Assembly: GCA_001298575.1 (NCBI GenBank)
Contig: LJCV01000283.1
Span: forward strand, 1-43,718
Length of the DNA: 43,718 bases
From: Actinobacteria bacterium OK074
Lineage (GTDB): Bacteria > Actinomycetota > Actinomycetes > Streptomycetales > Streptomycetaceae
Direction: 5' to 3'
Under the pieces are notes generated by a model that saw nothing but the letters and a program-made list of their open reading frames with translations, ran no database searches and was not told the origin of the DNA. Below, piece by piece: positions 32,805-40,417 of the stretch. Position numbers and translations under genes: made by a program. The first letter of the stretch is position 1, and each line of letters begins with the position of its first letter.

Positions 32805-34111
32805 CCAACCAGCCCACCCCAGCCCCCACGGACAGCGCCCCCACGGACAGCGCCCCCACCCTCTTCACCTGGGAGTTCGCCACCAACCCCTACCCCGCCT
32901 ACGCCTGGCTGCGGGAGCACGCGCCCGTGCACCGGACGCGGTTGCCGAGTGGGGTGGAAGCCTGGCTGGTCACGCGTTACGCCGACGCCAAGCAGACGCT
33001 CGCCGACCCCCGGCTGTCCAAGAACCCCGCGCACCACGACGAACCCGCCCACGCCAGGGGCAAGACCGGTATCCCCGGTGAGCGCAAGGCCGAGTTGATG
33101 ACCCATCTGCTCAACATCGACCCGCCGGACCACACCCGGCTCCGTCGACTGGTCAGCAAGGCGTTCACCCCCCGCCGGGTGGCCGAATTCGCGCCCCGCG
33201 TACAGGAGTTGACGGACCAGCTCATCGACCGGTTCGCCGCACGAGGCTCCGCCGACCTCATCCACGAGTTCGCCTTCCCCCTCCCCATCTACGCCATCTG
33301 CGACCTGCTCGGCGTCCCGAGCGAGGACCAGGACGACTTCCGGGACTGGGCGGGCATGATGATCCGCCACGGCGGCGGGCCCCGCGGCGGTGTGGCCCGC
33401 TCGGTGAAGAAGATGCGCGGCTATCTGGCCGAACTCATCCACCGCAAACGCGCCGCGCTCCCCGACACCCCGGACCCCGTCCCCGGCGAGGACCTCATCT
33501 CCGGCCTCATCCGCGCCTCCGACCACGGCGAGCACCTCACCGAGAACGAGGCCGCCGCCATGGCCTTTATCTTGCTTTTTGCCGGATTTGAGACGACCGT
33601 GAATCTCATCGGCAACGGGACCTACTCCCTCCTCACCCATCCCGACCAGCGCGCCCGGCTCCAACACGGCCTCGCCGTGGGCGACTTGGGGCTCCTCGAA
33701 ACCGGCGTCGAGGAACTCCTGCGCTATGACGGCCCCGTGGAACTCGCCACCTGGCGGTTCGCCACCGAACCGCTCACCCTCGGCGGGCAGCGCATCGCCG
33801 CGGGCGATCCCGTGCTCGTCGTCCTCGCCGCCGCCGACCGCGACCCCGACCGGTTCCCCGACGCGGACGTCCTCGATCTCTCCCGCCGTGACAACCAACA
33901 CCTCGGCTACGGCCACGGAATCCACTACTGTCTCGGCGCCCCGCTGGCCCGGCTGGAGGGGCAGGCGGCGCTCGGCACCCTCCTCACCCGCCTCCCTGAC
34001 CTGCAACTCGCCGTGGATCCGGCCGAGTTGAGATGGCGTGGCGGACTCATCATGCGTGGACTGCGCACGCTTCCGGTGGAGTTCGCCCCTGTCACCCCGG
34101 CTGGAAACTGA
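32801..34111 (+). CDS. Cytochrome P450 (CYP107-like)
   Basis: A 436-residue soluble haem monooxygenase. An N-terminal Pro/Thr/Asp-Ser-Ala repeat tail precedes the fold. HLLNIDPPDHTRLRRLVSKAFTPRRV is the C-helix region, and LFAGFETTVNLIGNG is the I-helix oxygen-activation motif (F in place of the common H of AGHET). EELLRYDG gives ExxR, and LGYGHGIHYCLGAPLARLE is the Cys-ligand loop (L for the usual F). The substrate is unknown; S. coelicolor has a P450 at this position (SCO3099, recalled as CYP107T1). GTG 32801 overlaps the NTPase stop (GTGA). Redox partners are not encoded nearby. Confidence 0.95.
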   Translation: MTNQPTPAPTDSAPTDSAPTLFTWEFATNPYPAYAWLREHAPVHRTRLPSGVEAWLVTRYADAKQTLADPRLSKNPAHHDEPAHARGKTGIPGERKAELMTHLLNIDPPDHTRLRRLVSKAFTPRRVAEFAPRVQELTDQLIDRFAARGSADLIHEFAFPLPIYAICDLLGVPSEDQDDFRDWAGMMIRHGGGPRGGVARSVKKMRGYLAELIHRKRAALPDTPDPVPGEDLISGLIRASDHGEHLTENEAAAMAFILLFAGFETTVNLIGNGTYSLLTHPDQRARLQHGLAVGDLGLLETGVEELLRYDGPVELATWRFATEPLTLGGQRIAAGDPVLVVLAAADRDPDRFPDADVLDLSRRDNQHLGYGHGIHYCLGAPLARLEGQAALGTLLTRLPDLQLAVDPAELRWRGGLIMRGLRTLPVEFAPVTPAGN

Positions 34112-34157
34112 CGATTCCTCATCTCTGTGATCTTCACGTGATCTGCGCTGCATTAAC

Positions 34158-34187
34158 TTGTGACAGACGATCCGGGCCGGATACGTT
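34158..34187 (+). promoter_or_regulatory. Promoter of the first rpf gene
   Basis: TTGTGA (34158-34163) and TACGTT (34182-34187) are 18 nt apart. Just upstream, GTGATCTTCAC contains a short GTGA/TCAC repeat reminiscent of a Crp half-site pair; that link is speculative. Confidence 0.45.
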
Positions 34188-34256
34188 CACGCAGCAACGA
34201 GGCGGTGCCGTCGCGCCCGTCTCGTTGGCCACTGCTGTCGCGTGAAAGGCAACCGC

Positions 34257-35321
34257 ATGCTCTCCGGGAACGGTCGTCACCGTCGCCCCCGCCAAGCTCC
34301 GGCCCTCCTCGTCACCGCGGGCGTGACCGGCTCCGCGATTGCCATCCCGCTGCTCGGCGCCACCGCCGCGAGCGCGGCCAGTGGCACCACCTGGGACAAG
34401 GTGGCGAACTGCGAGAGCGACGGTTCCTGGAGCGCCGACACCGACAACGGCCGTTACGGCGGGCTCCAGTTGACCCAGCAGCAGTGGGACGACCACGGCG
34501 GCCTCGACTACGCCTCCCGGCCCGACCTCGCCAGCCGCTCCCAGCAGATAGCCGTCGCCGAGAAGCTCCTCGCCGACGAGGGCACCGCCCCCTGGTCCCT
34601 CTGCGCCGTGACCTCCGGGCTCACCAAGGACTCCGGCTCCGCCGACGTCGACACGGGCGTCGCGGACGACTCGCCGTCCACCGCGTCGTCGGACGACACG
34701 ACCTCGGACACGGCCTCGGGCACCTCCGGCTCCACGGACTCCTCCGACGCTTCCGGTTCCTCCGACGACTCCTCCGGGTCGCTCACCTACGACCCGGGAC
34801 TGTCGGACTCCGCGGACTCTTCCGACTCCTCCGGCTCTTCCGGTTCCGCGGACAACTCCTCGACGCCCTCGCCGTCGTCCTCGCCCTCCTCGTCCACCGC
34901 CGCGGACAACTCCGCGAAGCCGAGTAAGTCCGGCAAGTCCGGTGATTCCGGCAAGACCTCTGATTCCGGCTCGAAAAGCTCACAGGAATCCGACAGTTCG
35001 GGTGCCGTGACCCCCGAGCAGGCCGCCGGCTCGTCGAACCTCGTCGACACGGGCGCGATCGGCACCGGCCGCCACCGCGGCGCCAGCGCCGAGGCGACGA
35101 CGAAGGCGAAGGCGGCCAAGTCGGGCGTCGTCGCGAAGAGCGCGGCCGGCACCTACACCGTCCGCGCCGGCGACTCCCTCGTCTCCATCGCCGACTCCCT
35201 TGGCGTCCAAGGCGGGTGGCGCGCGCTCTATGCCGAGAACAAGAAGGCGATCGGTACCGACCCGTCCCATATCGCCCCCGGTCAGCGGCTGGTCGTCGGG
35301 GTCGAAACGGTCGAAAAGTAG
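34257..35321 (+). CDS. Secreted Rpf-domain muralytic enzyme with LysM
   Basis: A 354-residue exported peptidoglycan lytic transglycosylase of the resuscitation-promoting-factor class. The signal peptide (about 1-41, ASAAS) is followed by the Rpf domain (about 42-118: TTWDKVANCESDGSWSAD, catalytic Glu53; NGRYGGLQLTQQQW). A long Ser/Asp/Gly low-complexity linker (about 123-255) spans the wall. A C-terminal LysM (about 305-354, GTYTVRAGDSLVSIADSL) binds peptidoglycan. ATG 34257 has GAAAGG about 7 nt upstream. It is tandem with rpfA; I recall the S. coelicolor equivalent as SCO3098 (RpfB), so no symbol is assigned. Confidence 0.92.
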   Translation: MLSGNGRHRRPRQAPALLVTAGVTGSAIAIPLLGATAASAASGTTWDKVANCESDGSWSADTDNGRYGGLQLTQQQWDDHGGLDYASRPDLASRSQQIAVAEKLLADEGTAPWSLCAVTSGLTKDSGSADVDTGVADDSPSTASSDDTTSDTASGTSGSTDSSDASGSSDDSSGSLTYDPGLSDSADSSDSSGSSGSADNSSTPSPSSSPSSSTAADNSAKPSKSGKSGDSGKTSDSGSKSSQESDSSGAVTPEQAAGSSNLVDTGAIGTGRHRGASAEATTKAKAAKSGVVAKSAAGTYTVRAGDSLVSIADSLGVQGGWRALYAENKKAIGTDPSHIAPGQRLVVGVETVEK

Positions 35322-35399
35322 CGGGAGTTCACACCCACTTCGAGCCGAATGTCCGTTTTGGTGAAAGTGTGGGATGAGTCTCAGAAGCCCTGATCGTCT

Positions 35400-35429
35400 T
35401 TGAAATTCCCGCGATTGCCTGCTTACGGT
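35400..35429 (+). promoter_or_regulatory. Promoter of the riboswitch-rpfA transcript
   Basis: TTGAAA (35400-35405) and TACGGT (35424-35429) are 18 nt apart. They place the transcription start near 35436, just before the riboswitch, so the aptamer would be at the 5' end of the RNA. Confidence 0.55.
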
Positions 35430-35460
35430 CGTGCCGCTCGCCACCGCGGGCTCCGACGGT

Positions 35461-35668
35461 CGCAACGCCGAATCCTGCCAGTGGCCGTACGGGAACAGTC
35501 GTCGCGCAAGCGCCGTAGGCAGGAGCGGGGGACCCAAGGTAAGTGCCGCACCGGGCAGTTGAACCGGAGCGGCTTGGGGTGAAGCCGTGTCTCGCACGAG
35601 GGATCGCGAGGGACACGGCAGGGCAACTCAACCGGCCCGAACCCGACAGCTCACCTCGCAGGCGTCGG
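35461..35668 (+). promoter_or_regulatory. ydaO/yuaA-type cyclic-di-AMP riboswitch
   Basis: The conserved ydaO core strings occur in order: ACGCCGAATCCTG near 35465, GGAGCGGGGGACCCA near 35522, TTGGGGTGAAGCC near 35574, GAGGGATC, GAACCCGACAGCTCACCTCG near 35639, and a closing GGCGT pairing with the 5' ACGCC. This family binds c-di-AMP and usually lowers downstream expression when it is high. It ends 15 nt before the rpfA ATG, so control may involve the ribosome site (GAGGGG) or termination. In S. coelicolor an equivalent element controls rpfA. Confidence 0.93.
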
Positions 35669-35682
35669 TGAGGGGATCAACC

Positions 35683-36378
35683 ATGCTGTGTTCCGGTAAG
35701 GGCAGGCACCGCCGCCCGACCGTGCTCAACCGCACCTCCCGTGTCGTCGCCCTGGCCGGCGTGACCGGAGCCGCCGTCGCCGCCCCGCTGCTCGCGGCCG
35801 GTACCGCCTCCGCCGCCACGTCCTCCGAGTGGGACGCCGTCGCCCAGTGCGAGTCCGGCGGCAACTGGTCCATCAACACCGGGAACGGCTACTACGGCGG
35901 CCTCCAGTTCTCCGCCTCCACCTGGGCCGCGTACGGCGGCACCGCCTACGCCTCGACGGCCAACCAGGCCAGCAAGTCCGAGCAGATAGCCGTCGCCGAG
36001 AAGGTCCTCGCGGCGCAGGGCAAGGGCGCCTGGCCGACCTGCGGCACGGGCCTGTCCGGCGCGTCCACCGGCACCTCCACCGGCACCTCCAGCAGCAACT
36101 CCGGTAGCTCCAGCTCCAGTTCCTCGAACACCTCGACCGAAGAGCGCGCCTCCCGCTCCGCCGAGCGCCCCGCCGTCAAGAAGACGGTCACCACCCCGAC
36201 CGGCAAGAAGGTCGAGAAGGGCGACGGCGAGTACAAGGTCGTCAAGGGCGACACCCTCAGCACCATCGCCGAGAAGAAGCACGTCTCCGGCGGCTGGGCG
36301 AAGCTGTTCAAGCTGAACAAGGACATCGTCGACGACGCCGACCTCATCTACCCGGGCCAGCAGCTCCACCTGAGCTGA
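35683..36378 (+). CDS. rpfA: Resuscitation-promoting factor RpfA
   Basis: A 231-residue secreted lytic transglycosylase acting on peptidoglycan during spore germination and growth. A signal peptide (about 1-45) precedes the Rpf domain (about 46-122: SSEWDAVAQCESGGNWSIN with Glu57; NGYYGGLQFSASTWAAYGG). A Ser/Thr/Gly linker (about 128-150) with a charged stretch leads to a C-terminal LysM (about 180-231: GEYKVVKGDTLSTIAEKK). ATG 35683 has GAGGGG 7 nt upstream, right after the c-di-AMP riboswitch; the open frame upstream (from 35587) is riboswitch RNA and not coding. Eno follows after 399 bp. Confidence 0.94.
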   Translation: MLCSGKGRHRRPTVLNRTSRVVALAGVTGAAVAAPLLAAGTASAATSSEWDAVAQCESGGNWSINTGNGYYGGLQFSASTWAAYGGTAYASTANQASKSEQIAVAEKVLAAQGKGAWPTCGTGLSGASTGTSTGTSSSNSGSSSSSSSNTSTEERASRSAERPAVKKTVTTPTGKKVEKGDGEYKVVKGDTLSTIAEKKHVSGGWAKLFKLNKDIVDDADLIYPGQQLHLS

Positions 36379-36443
36379 CGCCCCCCGGCGGCCCCGGTGG
36401 GTGCGCCCTCCGGCTGCTATCCGGCGCCTATCTGAACCACAGC

Positions 36444-36486
36444 GTCCTCACATCCGTGTCCTCCATAGTGGAGGGGTCGTGAGGAC
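36444..36486 (+). ncRNA. Two-tier stem-loop between rpfA and eno (possible 3'UTR element or sRNA)
   Basis: GTCCTCAC (36444-36451) pairs with GTGAGGAC (36479-36486). A hairpin CCTCC-ATAGT-GGAGG (36460-36474) lies inside. It is followed 20 nt later by a T-tailed terminator, the layout of a small RNA or a processed 3'UTR. No promoter of its own is clear. Confidence 0.4.
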
Positions 36487-36506
36487 CGCCCCCGTCCCCA
36501 CGGGTT

Positions 36507-36553
36507 CCCCGCTTCGGTGCGTGTTCCCCCGTACGCACCGGAGCGGGGTTTTT
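36507..36553 (+). terminator. Rho-independent terminator with T tract
   Basis: CCCCGCTTCGGTGCGT (36507-36522) pairs with ACGCACCGGAGCGGGG (36533-36548) with one mismatch, followed by TTTTT. This textbook form is uncommon in Streptomyces. It ends rightward transcripts from rpfA or the structured RNA before eno. Confidence 0.88.
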
Positions 36554-36604
36554 CATGCCCACGCCCGTGCCCGCGCCCACCCCCGCGCCCGCGAGGGCCC
36601 CCGT

Positions 36605-36640
36605 GTAAGTTTTGTTCAGTTAAGAAACAATTTACTCTCG
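36605..36640 (+). promoter_or_regulatory. AT-rich promoter region of eno
   Basis: The stretch 36605-36637 is the most AT-rich part of this gap. It contains TTGTT/AACAA inverted half-sites and TACTCT as a -10 candidate. The expected start lies about 130 nt before the GTG, so a sizeable leader is predicted. Confidence 0.45.
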
Positions 36641-36777
36641 GTTCTGTTGGCCGATCGGTCGGCAGGCTGGCCGATCCCCCGGGGCCGGTTAGGCTCATGT
36701 CGCGAGCCGCAGTGGCCCGCACCCCGATGCGGGCCGTGCGGCCCGCGTACCCGCGTCACATCCAGAAGGAGATGCTC

Positions 36778-38058
36778 GTGCCGTCCATCGACGTCGTCGT
36801 AGCCCGGGAAATCCTGGACTCCCGAGGCAACCCCACGGTCGAGGTCGAGGTCGGCCTCGACGACGGCAGCACCGGCCGTGCCGCCGTCCCGTCCGGCGCC
36901 TCCACGGGTGCCTTCGAGGCCATCGAGCTTCGCGACGGTGACCCCAACCGCTACCAGGGCAAGGGTGTCGAGAAGGCCGTCCTCGCCGTCATCGAGCAGA
37001 TCGGCCCGGAGCTGGTCGGCTACGACGCCACCGAGCAGCGCCTGATCGACCAGGCCATGTTCGACCTGGACGCCACCGACAACAAGGGCTCGCTCGGCGC
37101 CAACGCCATCCTCGGCGTCTCCCTCGCCGTCGCGCACGCCGCGTCCGAGGCCAGCGACCTGCCGCTCTTCCGCTACCTGGGCGGCCCGAACGCGCACCTG
37201 CTGCCCGTTCCGATGATGAACATCCTGAACGGCGGGTCGCACGCCGACTCGAACGTCGACATCCAGGAGTTCATGATCGCCCCGATCGGCGCGGAGTCCT
37301 TCTCCGAGGCGCTGCGCTGGGGCACCGAGGTCTACCACACCCTCAAGTCCGTCCTGAAGTCCAAGGGCCTGTCCACCGGCCTGGGCGACGAGGGCGGCTT
37401 CGCCCCGAACCTGGACTCCAACCGCGCCGCCCTCGACCTCATCGTCGAGGCCATCAAGCAGGCCGGTTACGTCCCCGGTGAGCAGGTCGCGCTCGCGCTC
37501 GACGTCGCCGCGTCCGAGTTCTACAAGGACGGCACGTACGAGTTCGAGGGCAAGTCCCGCTCCGCCGCCGAGATGACGGAGTACTACGAGGAGTTGGTGG
37601 CGGCGTACCCGCTGGTCTCCATCGAGGACCCGCTGTTCGAGGACGACTGGGCGGGCTGGAAGGTCCTCACCGACAAGCTCGGTGACAAGGTCCAGATCGT
37701 CGGCGACGACCTGTTCGTCACCAACCCGGAGCGGCTGGCCCGCGGCATCGACGACGGCGCCGCCAACGCGCTGCTCGTCAAGGTCAACCAGATCGGCTCG
37801 CTGACCGAGACCCTGGACGCCGTCGAGCTGGCCCAGCGCAGCGGCTACAAGTGCATGATGTCGCACCGCTCCGGCGAGACCGAGGACGTCACCATCGCCG
37901 ACCTGGCCGTCGCCACCAACTGCGGCCAGATCAAGACCGGCGCCCCGGCCCGCTCCGAGCGCGTCGCCAAGTACAACCAGCTGCTGCGCATCGAGGAGAT
38001 CCTCGACGACGCCGCCGTGTACGCCGGCCGTTCGGCGTTCCCCCGCTACAAGGGCTGA
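36778..38058 (+). CDS. eno: Enolase
   Basis: The 426-residue glycolytic enzyme converts 2-phosphoglycerate to phosphoenolpyruvate. The N-terminus has AREILDSRGNPTVEVEV and PSGASTGAFEAIELRDGD. LGDEGGFAPNL carries the catalytic Glu, and metal ligands lie in LALDVAASEF, SIEDPLFEDDW and QIVGDDLFVTN. LLVKVNQIGSLTET includes the catalytic Lys, and CMMSHRSGETEDVTIADLAV is the enolase signature. GTG 36778 has AGGAG 6 nt upstream; the ATG at 36772 is too close to that site. Length matches other Streptomyces enolases. It also serves RNA-degradation complexes in some bacteria; nothing here shows that. Confidence 0.98.
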   Translation: MPSIDVVVAREILDSRGNPTVEVEVGLDDGSTGRAAVPSGASTGAFEAIELRDGDPNRYQGKGVEKAVLAVIEQIGPELVGYDATEQRLIDQAMFDLDATDNKGSLGANAILGVSLAVAHAASEASDLPLFRYLGGPNAHLLPVPMMNILNGGSHADSNVDIQEFMIAPIGAESFSEALRWGTEVYHTLKSVLKSKGLSTGLGDEGGFAPNLDSNRAALDLIVEAIKQAGYVPGEQVALALDVAASEFYKDGTYEFEGKSRSAAEMTEYYEELVAAYPLVSIEDPLFEDDWAGWKVLTDKLGDKVQIVGDDLFVTNPERLARGIDDGAANALLVKVNQIGSLTETLDAVELAQRSGYKCMMSHRSGETEDVTIADLAVATNCGQIKTGAPARSERVAKYNQLLRIEEILDDAAVYAGRSAFPRYKG

Positions 38059-38200
38059 GCCGTAGGGCCGGCCGAGTTGTAGGGCTGGCCGAGTCGTAGG
38101 GCTCCGCGCATAGCCAGTCGTACGTACGTCCCCGTACCCGGTCCCGTACCGTGTCCGGGGACGTATGTGCGTATGCAAGGGGACAAGGGGAGGCGGGACC

Positions 38201-38698
38201 ATGGCCGTGAAGAACCGGGACCGGAACAGGGACCGGGACCGCTTCTCCACCGCGACCCGGCTGCGGGTGCTCGGCGAGCAGACCGCGGCCCGCGTCTACC
38301 GCTCCCAGTCCAGGCGGCAGGCCCGCCGCTCCCGGCTCACCGGGCGCGCGGCGCTGCTCGCGCTCGTGCTGTGCACGATGGTGGTCGCGCTGGCGTACCC
38401 GATAAGGCAGTACGTCTCCCAGCGCGCCGAGATCGCCGACCTGGAACAGCAGCAGGAGCAGGCCCGCGGCCGGGTCGAACAGCTGCGCGACCTCAAGGCG
38501 CGCTGGCAGGACGACGCGTACGCCGAGCAGCAGATCCGGCAGCGGCTGCACTACGTGCTGCCCGGGGAGACCGGTTACGTCGTGGTCGACCCGGACGCGG
38601 CGAAGCAGTCGCGGGTCGAGAAGGGGGCGGCGGCCCGGCCTTGGTACGCCAACGTCTGGGACGGCGTCGACAGGTCGGACGCCAGCGCCGCCCAATAA
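38201..38698 (+). CDS. FtsB/DivIC-like septum formation initiator
   Basis: A 165-residue bitopic division protein. A long basic cytoplasmic tail (about 1-46, Arg/Asp-rich) precedes one TM helix (about 47-68, AALLALVLCTMVVALAYPI). An extracytoplasmic coiled coil (about 76-103, AEIADLEQQQEQARGRVEQLRDLKARW) and the conserved AEQQIRQRLHYVLPGETGYVVV region follow. It would work with FtsL/FtsQ in septal wall synthesis during sporulation. ATG 38201 has GGGGAGG upstream. It sits between eno and DUF501, the usual actinobacterial order. Confidence 0.92.
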   Translation: MAVKNRDRNRDRDRFSTATRLRVLGEQTAARVYRSQSRRQARRSRLTGRAALLALVLCTMVVALAYPIRQYVSQRAEIADLEQQQEQARGRVEQLRDLKARWQDDAYAEQQIRQRLHYVLPGETGYVVVDPDAAKQSRVEKGAAARPWYANVWDGVDRSDASAAQ

Positions 38699-38703
38699 CC
38701 GGC

Positions 38704-38751
38704 CAATCGCGCCGAACTGTCGTAGAGACAATCGCGCCGAACTGTCGTAGA
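38704..38751. repeat. 23-bp direct repeat after ftsB
   Basis: Identical units at 38704-38726 and 38729-38751 are separated by two bases (25-bp period). They fill most of the 91-bp gap between the ftsB-like and DUF501 genes. Confidence 0.95.
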
Positions 38752-38789
38752 AACCAGCATCGTAGAACCAGAGAGACTCTTCTTCAGGC

Positions 38790-39395
38790 ATGGAAACCCC
38801 TCCGCCCTCCACCGCGCGCACCGAACCCACCGACGCGGACGTCGAGGCATTCAAGCAGCAACTCGGGCGCCCGCCGCGCGGGTTGCGGGCGATCGCACAC
38901 CGCTGCCCGTGCGGTCAGCCGGACGTGGTGGAGACGGCGCCCCGCCTCCCCGACGGCACCCCCTTTCCGACGACGTACTACCTGACGTGCCCCAAGGCGG
39001 CCTCGGCCATTGGCACCCTGGAGGCGAACGGCGTCATGAAGGAGATGACGGAACGGCTGCGGACGGACCCGGAACTCGCTGCCGCCTACCGGGCCGCGCA
39101 CGAGGACTACATCGCGCGCCGGGACGCCATCGAGGTCCTGGAGGGCTTCCCGAGCGCGGGCGGCATGCCGGACCGGGTGAAGTGCCTGCACGTCCTGGTG
39201 GGCCACTCGCTGGCCGCGGGCCCGGGCGTCAACCCGCTCGGTGACGAGGCAATCGCGATGCTGCCGGAGTGGTGGCGCAAGGGCGCGTGCGTGTCGGGGA
39301 CCACCCAGGAGGACATCTTGAAGCTCGGAGTCAACGGGGGCGGGTTCTTCGGCGTGGACGAGGAGCAGGGTGTGTCAGAGGAGGGTACGAAGTGA
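38790..39395 (+). CDS. DUF501 domain protein
   Basis: The 201-residue protein starts with QQLGRPPRGLRAIAHRCPCGQPDVVETAPRLPDGTPFPTTYYLTCPK. The Cys in CPCG and TCP may bind metal. RVKCLHVLVGHSLAAGPGVNPLGDEAI is the conserved second half. DUF501 is actinobacterial, of unknown function, and always near eno/ftsB/ppx. The ATG has only a weak AGG site. Its stop overlaps the ppx GTG (GTGA), so the pair is coupled. Confidence 0.92.
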   Translation: METPPPSTARTEPTDADVEAFKQQLGRPPRGLRAIAHRCPCGQPDVVETAPRLPDGTPFPTTYYLTCPKAASAIGTLEANGVMKEMTERLRTDPELAAAYRAAHEDYIARRDAIEVLEGFPSAGGMPDRVKCLHVLVGHSLAAGPGVNPLGDEAIAMLPEWWRKGACVSGTTQEDILKLGVNGGGFFGVDEEQGVSEEGTK

Positions 39396-40345
39396 CCCGC
39401 GTGGCCGCCATCGACTGCGGCACCAACTCCATCCGCCTGCTCGTGGCGGACGTCAACCCGGCCACGGGCGAACTCGTCGACCTCGACCGCCGGATGATCA
39501 TCGTCCGCCTCGGCCAGGGCGTCGACCGTACGGGACGGCTGGCGCCCGAGGCGCTGGAGCGGACCTTCGCCGCGTGCCGGGAGTACGCGGCGGTCATCAA
39601 GGAGCACGGCGCCGAGCGGCTGCGGTTCGTGGCGACCTCGGCCTCCCGGGACGCGGAGAACCGGGACGAGTTCGTACGGGGCGTGCTGGACATCCTCGGC
39701 GTCGAACCCGAGGTGATCTCCGGCGACCAGGAGGCCGAGTTCTCCTTCACCGGCGCCACCAGGGAACTGACCGGCCGCACCGACCTGGCCAGGCCGTACC
39801 TGGTCGTGGACATCGGCGGCGGCTCGACGGAGTTCGTCGTCGGGGACGCCCGGATGCGCGCGGCACGCTCGGTGGACGTCGGCTGCGTCCGGATGACCGA
39901 ACGCCACCTCGTCCGCGACGGCGTGGTCACCGACCCGCCCACCAAGGAGCAGATCGCGGCCGTACGCGCCGACATCGAGGCCGCGCTCGACCTGGCGGAG
40001 GAGTCCGTCCCGCTGAGCGAGGCCCGCACCCTGGTCGGCCTCGCCGGCTCGGTCACGACGATCTCGGCAATCGCCCAGAACCTCCCCGACTACGACTCCG
40101 CCGCCATCCACCACTCCCGGCTCACCTACGACCGCGTCCGCGAGATCACCGAGAGCCTGCTGACGTCGACGCACGCGCAGCGGGCGGTGATCCCGTCGAT
40201 GCATCCGGGCCGGGTGGACGTCATCGGCGCCGGGGCGCTCGTCCTGCTGTCGATCATGGAGCGGATCGGGGCGGGGGAGGTCGTGGTGAGTGAGCACGAC
40301 ATCTTGGACGGGATCGCCTTCCAGGTGGCAGAAGAGTTCGAGTAG
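39392..40345 (+). CDS. Exopolyphosphatase/guanosine pentaphosphatase (Ppx/GppA family)
   Basis: A 317-residue actin-fold phosphatase acting on polyphosphate or pppGpp. Phosphate loop 1 is VAAIDCGTNSIRLLVADV (about 4-21). RFVATSASRDAENRDEF follows, then loop 2 PYLVVDIGGGSTEFVVGD (about 134-151) and GLAGSVTTISAIAQ. It is the short actinobacterial form, lacking the C-terminal HD domain of E. coli Ppx. GTG 39392 has GAGGAGGG 6 nt upstream and overlaps the DUF501 stop. It may tune phosphate storage or the stringent response. Confidence 0.93.
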   Translation: MTRVAAIDCGTNSIRLLVADVNPATGELVDLDRRMIIVRLGQGVDRTGRLAPEALERTFAACREYAAVIKEHGAERLRFVATSASRDAENRDEFVRGVLDILGVEPEVISGDQEAEFSFTGATRELTGRTDLARPYLVVDIGGGSTEFVVGDARMRAARSVDVGCVRMTERHLVRDGVVTDPPTKEQIAAVRADIEAALDLAEESVPLSEARTLVGLAGSVTTISAIAQNLPDYDSAAIHHSRLTYDRVREITESLLTSTHAQRAVIPSMHPGRVDVIGAGALVLLSIMERIGAGEVVVSEHDILDGIAFQVAEEFE

Positions 40346-40369
40346 CCCTCTGTCCGCCATCCCCCGGGG

Positions 40370-40396
40370 CCCGGTACCTCGTCCGGAGGTACCGGG
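40370..40396. terminator. Hairpin between convergent ppx and methyltransferase genes
   Basis: CCCGGTACCTC (40370-40380) pairs perfectly with 40386-40396 around GTCCG. Located 25 nt after ppx and 22 nt after the minus-strand stop, it can serve both. Confidence 0.8.
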
Positions 40397-40417
40397 GTCG
40401 CCGGCCGCTCGTAGTGC

